Shown here: in pieces, positions 22,916 to 37,300 of the stretch | How positions within the stretch are numbered: the first letter of the stretch is position 1 | How the letters are laid out: every line of letters begins with the position of its first letter | From: Antedon mediterranea | Lineage: Eukaryota; Echinodermata; Crinoidea; Comatulida; Antedonidae | NCBI RefSeq assembly: GCF_964355755.1 | Contig: NC_092680.1 | Span: 18,331,001 to 18,395,000, forward strand | Direction: 5' to 3' | DNA: 64,000 bases | Position numbers and translations under genes: made by a program | Notes under the pieces: generated by a model | Databases searched by the model: none | The model's input: the letters and a program-made list of their open reading frames with translations, nothing else | What the model was told of the DNA's origin: nothing

Positions 22916-23214
22916 GATGTGAACTCACTCACATCCAAAATGTAAAGAGTACGGTACAACATTCTGTGGCGTTGCTTATAATCGTTGCCTCAATTGAGAG
23001 CTTTCGATTTGTGACGACTCTTGATTAATCGAATTTCTCACGACAGTATACCTAATCAAAGCTGGACCAAAAATCGACCAAATTGGGTCTGACGTCGCAA
23101 AATCGAAACTTCCCCATTTATTTGGACACGAGGGCCTTTCGAGGAAGGTTTTTCAGGCCCGCATTCATAAAAGGTAGATTTGTGCATTCTCGGAACTGTA
23201 TCTATATTTCACCA

Positions 23215-23560
23215 TTATCGGTACATCACAGGTGATTCTCCAATATATCATAACATCATACAGTATACCACAACTAACCTTACATGATACAGGCACCACA
23301 TGATTGTGATACACAATATTACCGAATTTCTATGATAGGCTATTGGTCATATATTGTTGTATGTGATTATATACAGCACTCATGCGAACCGTGTATAAAT
23401 GTCATATTTTAAAATAAAACATGCCTTCTTGCGACCCCAATTACATTGTGTCAGCTGGCTAGTATGTTTATTATTTAGGGGTATGGCCTAACAGACTTAT
23501 AGGCTATAGGCCAGACCAATTCACTTGGGATTAATCACCAAATTACACTGGTTAACAATG
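23215..23560 (+). repeat. Dispersed repeat R2, copy 1
   Basis: Matches 26540-26880 over about 300 bases. Shared words include ACAGGCACCACATG, ATACAGCACTCATG, GAACCGTGTATAAATGTCAT, GCGACCCCAATT and TGTGTCAGCTGGCTAGTA. No coding capacity is visible. Confidence 0.8.
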
Positions 23561-23724
23561 AATGCATGCTATGTTATTTATGGGCTCGATCGATTTTGTA
23601 TTTTTCATTTATTTTTCCTCGTCAACAAACAACTTTTATTCTTCTATGCCAGCGTTGGAGATATTAGAGGACGAGAAAAAACATTATATTGAGAACCTTT
23701 TAATGAACAACAATAATTACTACA

Positions 23725-23990
23725 TTATATGGCGCCCTTTTCATGACGCGTAATCATGCTCAAAAGCGCTTTACATAGCACATTATTACCCCAGTCATTT
23801 TTTGGATCAAACACGTATGCAAACATACTGCCATAATGCAGCTAGTACTCATTTTACACCCGAGTGGAGAGAGGAAAATGTAAATAAAGTGTCTTGCCTA
23901 GATACAAGCAATGCGGTGAGAGTTGGATTCGAACCACGATCTCACAATCAGTAATCCAACACACTGCGCCCCACGCCTCCCTCTTTTATT
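23725..23990 (-). mobile_element. tRNA-derived SINE
   Basis: On the minus strand it reads GGGGCGCAGTGTGTTGGATT (A-box region) and GGTTCGAATCC (B box). It continues with the CTAGGCAAGACACTTTA motif common to many animal tRNA SINEs, then AAAGCGCTTTTGAGCATG. The 3' part extends to about 23725. Confidence 0.7.
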
Positions 23991-24484
23991 TGTTTACTCT
24001 GGTGTATAATTGTAAATGTACTTTCTGCACTACTTCTGGGTGGTGGTGGAGAGTAACAAAATTGTTGTAATTTTGTCTGAGCGTTATAATTCTAATGGTT
24101 TGGGAAGACTGGAGATTTATAGAAATTGTACTTAAAGTAGGAAAAATGTGTGTATGGGGTAATTGGAGGCATTTTTTCTACATTCATAAAGAAAAAAATT
24201 GTTTTGGCAAACGTTACTATTACATTTATTAATTGTCAGTGGCGTAACGACTATGAGCGCTCACTGGCTAAACCCAGGGGCCCCCGGGCATTAAAATATG
24301 ACAAAAAAGGCTAAAAATGCCCAGCTTCCAGCATTGGAGGGCCACTTAGGGTTCCTAATCTAGCGGCCTTAGTTACGCCACTGATTATTGTTTGTTCAGC
24401 GATAGTTCAAATCTGTCTCGAGAGTCATACAGTAGTTGCGGCTGTGCGACACAGTTTATTTTACTTATATAATGTATACACATT

Positions 24485-24660
24485 AGGCACAGAACATGAA
24501 TTTTAAACCGACCTGTGATATACTGAAATTAATTAATTTGAAAAGATAAAGATGAGGAAATCTGTGAGAATAAGAAAAAGTAGCCCCAACCGAGACTCAA
24601 ATCTGGACCATCTTCATGATATGCAGATGTCCTAATCATTAGACCACTGGGGCTTTCATT
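24485..24660 (-). mobile_element. tRNA-headed SINE family C, diverged copy
   Basis: The minus strand begins AAAGCCCCAGTGGTCTAATG and ends the head with GAGTCTCGGTTGGGGC. The body includes CTTATTCTCACAGATTTCCT and AATTAATTTCAGTATATCAC. The two copies at 41541 and 41799 have the same head and body. Confidence 0.8.
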
Positions 24661-24794
24661 GTATAGTTCAAATTGAATTGAAACTCTTGTTTAACATTCT
24701 CGGCGTGGTACGACGGAACAGCACTAGCCCATCAATTGTACGCACATGCACTAGGGATCAAATTGATACGCCCTCATCTTATACTGTATATATC

Positions 24795-24978
24795 TTATAT
24801 AACATAAATCCAAATGCAAATTACTGAAAAATTTACAATGCTGTGGGTATCAGTGGCTGGATCTCAATGGAGATACAAAAAAAGCGAAAAGCTAAATCAA
24901 AACGATAAAGTAAAACGGCCAGAAAGGTTAGCAGAGCTTTCGGGCAACACTAGCCCTTCATCAGTGCAATCTTCCTAT
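24795..24978 (-). mobile_element. Penelope-type retroelement terminal fragment with hammerhead-like core
   Basis: Shares CAAATTACTGAAAAA, TCAGTGGCTGGATCTCAATG and AAAAGCGAAAAGCTAAATCA with copies at 41385, 42010 and 48640. On the minus strand it contains CTGATGA, a GGGC...GCCC stem and GAAAGCTC. This is the conserved core arrangement of the minimal hammerhead motifs known from Penelope-like elements. The class assignment is from that motif only; no reverse-transcriptase or GIY-YIG frame is present. Confidence 0.55.
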
Positions 24979-25256
24979 ATAATATATATAGATATCATAA
25001 ATTTTAAAAGAAAACAGTTTTTGATTTTTGCTTATCATATATTATAATATCTCTGTGCTTACATAGAGGTTAAACAAGAAATAAAATAGCATGAAGGGTT
25101 TTTATTACATAGCACATGTACTGGTGTAGTAATATTGCATGTATTGATATACAATGGTAAAAAAAATCTGGTACTATAATAATTATTTTCAAATAATAAT
25201 CATTATTTATTCACTCAAGGTATACAGTATACAGCATACTGGTTTACATCTATTTG

Positions 25257-25388
25257 TCATGATCCACTTTGCGGAAGTATACGAGGCGATGAACCACGGG
25301 AATCACCACCACGTTGTCCAATGTACGTCACATCGCTATCATACTGAACATGTACTGCATCACCGCTGACGTTTACCAAACATTGGCA
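25257..25388 (-). CDS. C2CD5: C2CD5 coding exon 30 (terminal)
   Basis: Residues 927-969: CQCLVNVSGDAVHVQYDSDV, then a Gly/Ser/Arg-rich tail ending SGS and TGA. An AATAAA on the gene strand lies near 25206-25211, about 50 bases downstream, and could be the poly(A) signal. Confidence 0.95.
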   Translation of the reverse strand, partial: CQCLVNVSGDAVHVQYDSDVTYIGQRGGDSRGSSPRILPQSGS

Positions 25389-28300
25389 CTGTATTGAACA
25401 ACATTTTAAAAAAATCATTACAAATATTTTTTTTTTCCTGATAATATATGAATATGTTATATTATTAACTATACCTGATTTTTATGTGGGTTTTCCATTA
25501 ATATGCAATCAATCATGGTGTAAACAACAAGAGCATTCCCTCCTAATGCGGCTACATGTGATCGTACCATTGCATTTACTTCTGTGATAAAATGGTGCAT
25601 GAATCCATTTACACCACCACCCTACAAAAAGATAATGATTAACGCAAATAAAGTTTTCTTGAACATTTTTTCAAACTACTGTAGGCCCTTATTAAAACTG
25701 GGTACTTATTCAACTTGGCACTTATTAAAACTAGGCACTTATTCAAACCAGGTACTTATTTCAACTTGCGATTTATTCAACCTGGGCATTTATTGAAACC
25801 GGGCACTTATCAATCTAGATACTTATTCAATGTGGGTACTTATCCAACTAAGCATCTATATAAACCTGGCACTTACTGTATTCAACTTTAGCACTTATAC
25901 AAACTGGACATTAATTCAACTTATCACTTATTCAAACCAGATATTTATACAAATTTCGCATACAACCGGAGATATCTTTATTCATTAATTCAAACTACCT
26001 GTATCAATGACGTTGATTCACGGATAAAGAATATGTTGATGTAACCAAGATATTCATCAATATGTGCTCCTGGAATGTTAGGTAATGGTGTTAGCTGAAC
26101 CTCTCGGCAAGCTGATAAGTCCTTGACAAAAAATAAATAGCGTATTAAATAGAAATTGGAAAAAACAATAACTTTGTTAGTACAGCAGTAGTAGTATTAT
26201 TAATGCTAGCAAGTTGTAAAACAAATAAACAACTTAATTTGTTTTCATTTTGTTTAATATATTTATGTTAAAAGCTCAGACATAAAGGATTGATTTTTAT
26301 AGCTATTTAAAAACAATATATGTCACATTAAGTAAAACAGCTGGAAACAGCTTCATTCATTTTATTTCATTCAACAACAAATAAACATGGATACAATATA
26401 TCAATGCTCAATAAATAGTTTAGATACAAAGTAAACAGCCATAGACAAATTTTGTATGCATGAATTTAGAATAAAATTAACACTCGATTCTCGGTAGGCC
26501 TACTGTATCTAGATTTCTCCATTTTAATAGGATTATTCGGTATACATTGTATCTCATTTATATCCTAATATCATATATAATACAGGCACCACATGTGATG
26601 CACATATTACAGAATATTTCTATGATACTGGGCAAATATTTTAGCATGTGGAGATGTATACAGCACTCATGAGAACCGTGTATAAATGTCATATTTTAAA
26701 ATAAAGCATGCCTACACTTGCGACCCCAATTGCATTGTGTCAGCTGGCTAGTAGGTTGATTATTCAGGGGGTATGGCCTATAGTCCTAGGTTCAGTAGTT
26801 ATATATACTTGGGATTGATCACCAAATTACCATAACTAAGCATGACTGCATGCTATTTATAAGCTCGATCACCTTATAATAATGGCTGTAGTGTTAAAAC
26901 ATATAAGTGTGCCGTAATAGGGGTGTTCCCTAAATACGGGTGTTCCCTAAATACGGGTGTCACAAAGGAGGGGTTTTAATGTAATTACCTTTATATGTAG
27001 TTTTTTGTCTAACTTTGAAGATGCTTTCAATCCTGAAAATAAATTTAAAATTTATTCAATTAAATATTTCAATTACCAATTAAGGCAAAGAACAAAACTT
27101 AATAGGGTCTTTGAAAGCGAGTACAAAATACATTCATTTCTGAACAAATTGTTATTGTTCGATGTTATACAAAATAAAAGTATTAATAACCTTTGACTGG
27201 CGTTTGCGTCAGCTGTGGTATTGATACCTCTTCCATTGCAAACATGAGGTCTGCGTCATCAGAGTTCCTAGAGCCTTTAAGATTTAAAAAAAAAGAATTG
27301 CCATTATATAATTAAACATTGACAAATTTATGAAAGCTTGCACTGCGGCATTTTATTTATTCTGTCAATTTTTCCAGACATTCTTAAGCTTTGTCTAAAC
27401 TATCAAACTTTATGACAAAAAAATGTGATGTGCCCAAATGGACATCATGATGTCATATCACTACCATATTTGGGTATATCACTACGGTATTTGTCCACAT
27501 CATACTTTTTTTGTCAAACTAGTTAGTGTAGACAAATCTTAGTCTCCTGATAATCACAGGAGGGTTCTCAATATTTCGAGTCATTCTCCTATTATTTTCG
27601 AAATATATGATGATGTATAATATGGGAAAAAGATTTTGCTTTTCCTGCTTTTGCCGTCTGGAACACACCTGGCATATCTATTGTTTACTATAGATGCCAA
27701 TTTCCTAATACTGTTGATACACTTTTATTTAAAAAAATTGTATAGCACCCTCTCTTGTTTTACTATTCATAAAGTTGGTAATGGAATAGAATTATAGTCC
27801 TGCTACTGACTCCAACTCCTGACCAATGTAAACATTACATTTAGCTTATTCTGTACCAAGGACTAATAATAAACAAATATTTAGTTTAATATAACACCTA
27901 AATAAATTCCCTATCATTTGATTGGACGATTGTGGGTCACATGGCGTTCAATAGTACGCACTATTAAACATCATGTACTATTAATTAACAATACAGTAGG
28001 TGCGTTTATTAAATAAATAATAATATTTAATATAACTATTAAAAACCAAATGTTACTGTTTTAATCAATGTAAATCAAATGTACGCCTTGGCTAGACAGG
28101 AATCTATTTAGATGTTATATAAAACAAACAATGAATGTTTTATATTCGTGTAATGGTACAAATAATGGCATGATGTGAATGATGAAAGGTTATATTTCAA
28201 CGAGGCGCAAGCCGAGTTGAAATATAACTCAAAAACATTCATTATTTGTATAATTTAATGTACATGACCAGATGTAAAACAATTGATACCTTTCTTTTTC

Positions 28301-31300
28301 GGTGTACCTTTTGAATCTGATACAGCTAGCAATGCACCTGTTACCCATATCTAAAAAGCATCAAATCAAATGTGATTTAAAATTAAAAGACGCTTACTAC
28401 AATATAATAATAACTAAAAAAACACCTTTATCCTTGCCATTTGATTGGTTGATTTCGTAGCACATGCCAGGTTTTATTTCCCCTCACTTTTAATGGTTGG
28501 TGGTACTATTGTAGGCTCAGGTTATTGTAAACATAATGACCATTTTGTGCAACATGGTAGCCTAGTGAATGATGCGTGATGCATAACAGGTGTATGTCAC
28601 CTATAATAACTCTTAATAATTATACATGTACAATTCTCTTAGGGCCTGTTCACACCTACGGTTTTATGCTTTCGTATTGTACGCGGTGTACAACTCCATT
28701 GGTCTGAACCAGGAAAAGATTTGTGGAAGCCACCTCTTATGACACTGATCTTTCGTTCGTTATGACAGCTCAAGGTACAAGATTAGTGAACGACGCTTAC
28801 GATACGAAAATCATGCATCAACAAATTTGGCCTCTAGCCAAACAAATTTAGGCCTACACTTGCATACCAGATGTTTACCCAAATATGAATAATATTATAA
28901 TTTTATTATAATTATAAAAGACATTGCTTGCGATACGAAAGCATAATTCCATGGATCTGAACATACAGTATCTTTATTTGCAATAACTAATCCATACCTG
29001 AACAATTTCATCCTCAGGAAGAGCAACATCAAATTGTAGCGAACATAAGCAACAGGGACTTAGCGCCCTCAGTTTAAAGCACAGGGTCTACAAGAATATT
29101 AAATAACGTTTTACCAGGAACTTGTCCTTTGATACCTTCTTTTTTTAAATTATTGCTAAGGATAACCATAAATGATTAAATTCACTATCCTTCTTGAAGG
29201 TAGCAATCATGTTCAGAGGACAAAAATAACACAAGATGCTCCAAAAAACAAAGTCTTTATTACAAACAATTAAGAATAGAGTTGTTTTTTTTGGTCGTGA
29301 GAAAAAAAACCTGGCCAGTAGGCAAACATGAGGAAGTTTGGTTCTCACTTGGACGCAACGCAAGGATGTAAGTGTGTTACAAGTAATTTGACCAATCACA
29401 GTATGGTGGATCAACCAAACAGTTGCTTGTGATTGGTCAACTCTTGGTTACGTTGGTAAAGGGCAATGAATCGTTTTCATAGTTTAGTGTGTAGAGGTCT
29501 TGCATAAGAATAATTTAATTTAATTAATTGTAGTAATGAGTGTAACAAAATTACAATAAAAAAAAACTGGACATTAACTACATTCATATCATTGTGTTAT
29601 TAGGGAACTTTCGATTTGCAATGACAGACGCATTGATGTGTTGTCGGCCATTGCCTGGACTACAGATTATTTAAACATTTAAAGATAATTTACATAATCT
29701 AAGGTCATAGGTCGTTGCAAATCGAAAACTGTCAATTACCTGAAGAAGTGTTTCAAATATTCGTGACATATTTTGATTCGTTGGATGCTTCATACTCTGC
29801 CGCCAAACAAGATTCAAAGTCTATAAAACAAAATATTCTCAATTTAAATCTAATTGTTCCTGAAAATCAACTAGGAACCATCACAACCATAAATGAAATT
29901 TGCATTTGTATACACACTTCTTATCATCTCAGACCACTGAGTTGCGTGGCTGAGCGGTTAAGACAGGGGCACCGCAAACAAGTCATAGCAGCACAGGTTC
30001 AATGCTTTTCTCGACAATTCTTCTAGGAAAAAGATTTCAATGGTCCAGTGTACACATCCGGATTTCTGTGCACTTTAAGAACCCAGTGCATCTTAACGAA
30101 AAAGTAGGGGTTGTCTCGGTGTAATTTGTCAGCCTTGCCCATTGACTGACAATTGAGTTCTGTTTGGTAAAGGTAAAGGTATTCATATTTGTCCTCAAGC
30201 TTAACTGGAAACTGAGGAAATTCGGATTAGGCCCTCCACGGACCCACGGCAGCCAGCAGTGCAGCGCCTATCAGATCAGCACACCGGGAGACAATCCCCT
30301 ACTCTTTTCGAATAGTGTACCAAGTTCTTTAACGTGCACTGTTAAGTACACGGGACCAACGGCTTTACATCCCATCCGAAGGACGAGGCAATGAGAGGAA
30401 AGCACCTTGCCTAAGGATGCAATTAGTATGGTACAGATAACCTCGAACCCATGCTAGTCCGATATTACCATTACACCATCACTCTCCAGTATATACAGCA
30501 CCCGCCGCGATTTTTAGACGGTCTCCCATCCAGAACGCAACCAGGCCCAACACTGCTTAACTTCGGTGATCTGACGAGAACCGGTGTTTCAACGCAGTAT
30601 GGCCGTAACAGTTGACAGTTTGACACAAAGAAACCATTTGGTAGTTTATTGTATGTTAAAAAACCTGGTCCACTGCGCTTTGTTGGCCCTAGGTATATTA
30701 TATGTGCTTCTTTTACAATTCACAGTCAATAAATATACTCAGAGAATGTATGTTATTATAAAGTACAGTATAGCTTCAACCTATTTTGTGGATTATTTTA
30801 ATTTGACCTCACCAACAATGTGACTCGGTTAGATTTCATATTCAAAATATCCAGAACCTTTTCTTTTTAAATTTTAAATAAAACTAACAAATAATCTAAC
30901 CTGTACTTGTTTTGTTAAGTTGAGATCTCCTGGCATTTTTTCAGTGCTGCAACTAAAAAATCCTACAAAATAACAATGACATATTATGTAAACCACCAAG
31001 TTTAGAATGAAGAATGTTATAATAGAAAATTCATCAAACAAAAACAACTATTGTATTAAATAAACTACAGTTGACATCTCTCCTAATACCCGTTTCACAC
31101 AAATAAACACAAATTGTACAAAATCTTCATAGCATTGTACACAATAATTCTTTTTTAGGATTAATTTGGTTTTCCTGATTTCATCATTTAAGGGGTCGAA
31201 ATAAAAACATGTTCATGGCCTATCTACGTTCACACTGAGCCCAGACTCCGGTCCGGTAGGCAGATAAAAAATTAGATTTTTAACTGTACCTGCTGGCAAA

Positions 31301-34300
31301 TCTCGTTCAAGCAAAGCATCAGCTATGTCCTTATTATCAGCATCATCAATCTAAATCAATCAAACCAAAAGAAAATGATAGTATAGTATCTTGAATAGCA
31401 TAAACAAATGACAAATGTGCCAAAAAACAACTTGGCACTTAACAGCAAACCACAAAATAATCATCAACTTTTATCTTTATAAATTCTATTTATTTATTTA
31501 TTTATTTTAATTTAATTTTTTAATTTTTATTGTTACATGTTTATGTATTTTCATATTTTATTTTTACATTTAAATGTATTTAACATTCAACATTTATTTA
31601 GAAACAGTTCAAGAAATAAAAAGAAGCATACATTTACAATAACTTAAATGGTGAAAATAAATAAGAATTTTTTTAGGAATCGGAAAAAATTGGTCTCTAA
31701 TGATCAGCTTCGGCTGGATGAACCACCCTCGTAAAGTATTGTTGTCCTCAACAACCTTCAAGGAAAACATTATTAATCGCACTCCATCTCACAGTGTGAG
31801 GTACCAAAAAAGGGGATTTTAGGGGTGGAGTTTTATGTCGGGAACAGGTACAGTATGAGTAGTAAGAAAGAGTGGGGATAAATTCAAAAAACAAATTTAC
31901 AAAAAATTAACAAGAGCCAGCCATTTTTTATAAGGGCGACCATCCTTCAACTTCAACTGGCCACTATGCTTTAAAGGTTAATTTTAAGCCCTGAAACTTA
32001 TGGGATAAAATGCAAAATAAATCAATAATTATACTTACTTCCAATATATAGGTGTCCCTATATTGGTTACCAAGTAGAGAGTCATTTAGGTCATCGACAT
32101 CTTGTTGGCTATCAGAGTGTTTTGGACTATCTGTTAAACCTTCCGGGGTCTGGTCCTTTTAAAAATAAAACCTCAAAAACTACAATCTGTCTCACAAATG
32201 TTGTAATGATATATGTCTTGCACCGTACTAATAAGGGTAGGGTACCCTTGTATCCCATGTCATAAATCTGGCTCATTTTGACCATTTTTCATTAAGTACC
32301 ATCTGCGTCTTTAAATATTTTAAGTTGATATTTTGTGTTGATTATGGAATTTGCGATAGAAAAAGTCCTTCTATAACGATGTACATATACAGTAAATAAA
32401 AGAACTCAGAAACTGAGTGTTAAGAAATAAATCAGGAAAAACTGTATTCGGTAAAAGAGGGCTCACTACTTGATATTTCAGTCCTTGTTAAAAGAATACA
32501 GAGGTTAGTCAAATTCTAATATAATAAGCTTTTGTGACATAACCAATATATTAATATTTCTGAAAATCAAGAGGCATGTTATGTAAGTATATACCTATTA
32601 ACACACAAACATTCAGGACAATACTTTAAAAATTGTCGATGCTATCGTACTAACAAACAAAGCAAGTACTATATACTTAGCAAAATTCTATTTTGCCAGC
32701 TATTAAATAATATAACTAAACAGTTCAAAAGGTAACTTTAGAGATGGACCCCACTATAAGGCTGCATCAGCCAATCATATAAACCAGTTTGAAACCCCAC
32801 CCACTACTCGGTCATGCATCAGTGCACCAGTGTGCTGAGTGAACAGAAGAACCTACTGTAGTGTTCAGGTTGTATTGTTCTTTATTTTTCACAATTGCTT
32901 CTGAAATCCGTTTCTGTAAACTAATAAGTTCTTTGTTATCTTCATCGACAGTACCAGACTAAAAATAAAAGAAAATTTAAATACAAATATAAAATTCTTT
33001 GTTAAAATTTAAAAAGTTGATGATTAATTAAAAGTTCATTACTGTATTTCATTGTTAAAATCAAAGGTACATGTTATTAACACAATAACACTGAACTGTG
33101 CTTTTATGCAACATAAGCTGGCACAAACCACAGTTAATGGTCCCTATGGTGGTCATTATTAGAAAACTCTATCATAATGAATCCAATTAAGAATGATTGT
33201 ACACGAACACGAACATTACAGAATAATGACTACAGTCAAAAGAACGTTTTTAATTAATTTGTTTCGTCTTTTTATTGAAATTTTGTTAAGTATTTTATAT
33301 ATTTTAAATAATTTAAAAAAAAATGTAAAATAACAAATGCAAATGTGTTTTTAAAAACATCAAAATCTATCATTTTATGTATATACAGCAAATGTTTTTA
33401 TTACAACTACGACATTGTAACATATAAATTAGAGGAAAAAATATGCTTACAAATATAATATTTATAACAGAGTATGATAATATTGGTGGGACGAACCCAC
33501 ACAAGTAAAAAAAAAAGAATAATTGTACAGCTGAGTAAACTAACCTTTCCTGTCAATTTTAATGTTGAGGGGGGAGGAAGTGCAGCAATATAAACAGCTG
33601 TTCCGGTCTAAAAAAGAAACGATAAATGTCATTTGCATAGTCTATCATGGAACTGCTTTTCTTCTTTTTTGTTGTTGTTATCTTAGGTTATTTTATGGAT
33701 CATTTTTGTGTATAAAGCGCTTAGAAACCTTTTTAATACAGAATAGAATTCTAAATAGTAATAATTAAATAATTTCTGATTCGTACTATTCATTGATATT
33801 TACCACTGCTCATCTTAATAAAGTAGATAGAGGCACCCAAATACTCAATCAATGATGTAATAATAGCCCACTCATTTGTTATTTCAAATATGATTGTTAT
33901 TGAACTTTTAAATGACAATAACCTGTGACTAGTGCACAATACATGTTACAAAGTATATAATAAATATACTTTATTTCAACATATTGACTTGAAAACCTTC
34001 AAACAATATATTATATAACACAATGCTTATAGAGCTAAAATTAGATACCAATTTCCAATTAAAAATAATCAGGTATTTTAATTATTACTTAAATCTGATT
34101 GTTATTTAACTTTAAAATGATAATAAAGTACATTATCATAAATATACAGTTTGTGGTACATCAAGTATATATATAGTTCTGAAAAGAACTGTTTCTCAGT
34201 TCTGAATTATAAATATGTGGTATACGTTATACTTTATTTCAACATATTGACTTGAAAACCTTCAAACAATATATTATATAACACAATGCTTATAGAGCTA

Positions 34301-37300
34301 AAATTAGATACCAATTTCCAATTAAAAATAATCAGGTATTTTAATTATTACTTAAATCTGATTGTTATTTAACTTTAAAATGATAATAAAGTACATTATC
34401 ATAAATATACAGTTTGTGGTACATCAAGTATATATATAGTTCTGAAAAGAACTGTTTCTCAGTTCTGAATTATAAATATGTGGTATACGTTATACTTTAT
34501 TTCAACATATTGACTTGAAAACCTTGAAAAAAATAAACACAATCCTTACAATTAGCTACCAATTTCCAATTAAAAATAATTAAGTATTTTATTTACTTGA
34601 TAATTATTTTTTTAAACCAAGTAACCATGGTTACTGATCAACAAAGTTAGCACAAATTGCAATTAGCTTACATTCGCAGCACAGTCACAGGTTTACATTT
34701 TCCATAAACTAATAATTAATCAGCTAGTACACAACTCTCAAACAATACTTATTCATTGCAGCAAATGCATAGTTACCAACCATCTCACATTGTGCAGAAT
34801 TTCAAAGTGATTTTTTATGAAACACACATTTTAGAAAAACACATCCATGATCACAAATTTATCAAAAAAGTGTGACAATTTTTATAAGCATTTGATTGGT
34901 TTATTAAAATTATAAAAACGGACTTGTGGGCGTAATTTATCCGTTAATCATCACCAAACATATTAACCACAAAATATTTAATAATATACATTGTTGTGTT
35001 GGTCCAACCAGCCAAATGATGGCGTTTGTCAAGTATTTAAAATCTCATGTTTGTAACTATGTATATTAAGTGATCTGTTTAACAAAAATAAGAATAAGAC
35101 ATACAGCTGTTCCTACAAGTAATTCTTCACCCACAATCATTTGAACTCGAAGGCCAAACAAAGCATTCATTCCCTTCACCTGAAAAATAATGAATCAAGA
35201 ATTTTAATGTTATAGATACATTTTACAAACTTAAGGATCTTTTTAATGCTTTCTTGATTAAGGTTAATTTGATTAAGTGCCTTAAGCTAATGCAGAACGG
35301 ACTCAATTAAACATGCACACATCAAGCATGTATAACATGTAGTGGACTAGGAATAGAAGGCTAGCCATCATTGCTCGTGTCCAAAAATTAAAATAAATTT
35401 AGTAACAAGACTTCATGCTTCACCCTTGTTACGATCTGTTACCTCTCTGTTGTTATAGTCTTAATCTTACTAACAGTTACATAAGTATGTTTAGTGTGAC
35501 AATGTTCTAAGAAACATGCAGGCCTTGCAATGTTATTGAGGTCAAGTTCATTATTGAAAATCAAAACGTGGCAGGCTGAAGGCGCTTGACCTTTGACATG
35601 ATCTTCTAAAATTTGTAAGCATTTTTCCTTACAATACTTAGTGTTGTATATTCTGGTACAGTCACTTCATAATCTCTTTGCTTTTCTTTCTTTATCTTTT
35701 TACTAACAAATTTTATTTAATTTATTTATATTTTTACTTAATGTACACAACTAACAATTTTTCAATAAACATATACATCATACATAATACATTCCTACCC
35801 TAACAACATTTTTCAAAACTTTCTATTATTAAAAAGTCGAGGAAAGTCAGGTCTCAGGTCCATTCCACAGTCACCACAAATTGACTTATTCATCAGTAGT
35901 TCTATGAATGGATGATTAGTGGGAACATGAACAGTAGCTAATCATACCCAGTACCGTTTTGATTGTACGATTAATCGGGAAAACACCTCACGACACCTAA
36001 CATGCACACGTAAAAATATCTATAGATGAACTGTAAGCTTATGTTGACACAGAACAGTGTTGACATAAGCGCTACAAACGCAACTGACCTCAACTAAAAA
36101 ATGTAATCGGTTGGTGCCGTGCGTTGGAACGTAGAACTAAACGAGTCTCTCCCATTATAATGGTAGAAGTATTAGCACGTCAATGTTTTGTTATATTTTA
36201 TATTTCATCCATATAGTTTGTTGATTTAAAGGACAACTTGACCGAGGACCATATTTTAACAACGTATTAGGGATGTACATATGATTTCAGAACCATCGCG
36301 AGATTAAGGATATAGCCACACGTGCTCGCCGTACAGCCGTCTCCGTAAATTGCTGTTGATTTTGTTATTGTTTCTTTTGCTTATCTGGACTCATTAAGTA
36401 GATTTTGCGATGCACCTGTGACGCTACAGTAATTTACGACGACGGCTGTACAGCGAGCGTGTGCAGTGATATCCTTAATCTCGTGATTGTTCTGAAATCA
36501 TATGTACATCCCTAATACGTTGTAAAAATATGGTCCTTGGTCAAGTTGTACTTTAATGGTGTGTTTATGATGATGTAACTTTTCAGTTAGTCACTTGAAT
36601 GTGGTTAAATTCAAATACAAAGATACAAACAGCACATCTACAGCACCCCTAAATGTGTCGAGGAATGGCACACCTGCAAAAGATGCTTACCTTAAGCTTA
36701 TTTATTATTCTTCTGTGTAATTCATACTCCATAAATGGTAGTGCCTGATAAATATAAGAACATTACTTATTATATTACACAGTATATACACGTATCTTTG
36801 ATTTATATATTAAATATTCCACAGTACAAAAAAACCAAAGGACATTTGTAAAAATTGTTTGTTATTGCATGCATGCATACACACATAGAATATCAAAATG
36901 ACCGGAATTGTCTGGGAAGGTTTTAAGCTACACTTGGAAATTGGAACAGATAATAATAATAAGTATTTAGAGCCTATGTGAATGAATGAATGTCTTGTTT
37001 GTTTAAACTCCAATATGACTACAATTTCTTAACTGGCTACCCGTCACAAGTTTTTTTGGAGGGAAACCTCCAAATGTTATTACTTTCTGGGTGTTGCCTC
37101 TTAATTATTTATATTTAAATTGTTATTTTGTTTACTTTGAAATGATAAGAAATAAATGTTATTATGAATGAATGAATGAATATGATTGGTTGAGACTGCA
37201 TCAAATGACTACAGCTGCGAGGATCGTTGTTCCCGAGTACGATGATATTGACTGAGTACTTTTCGCGTGACTATCGTGTCCTTGTACGTCATTAAACATA

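Noticed and set aside
29715-30026. 103-codon plus-strand open frame
   Set aside because: Its first part is antisense to C2CD5 exon 24 and the rest reads into a tRNA-like repeat.
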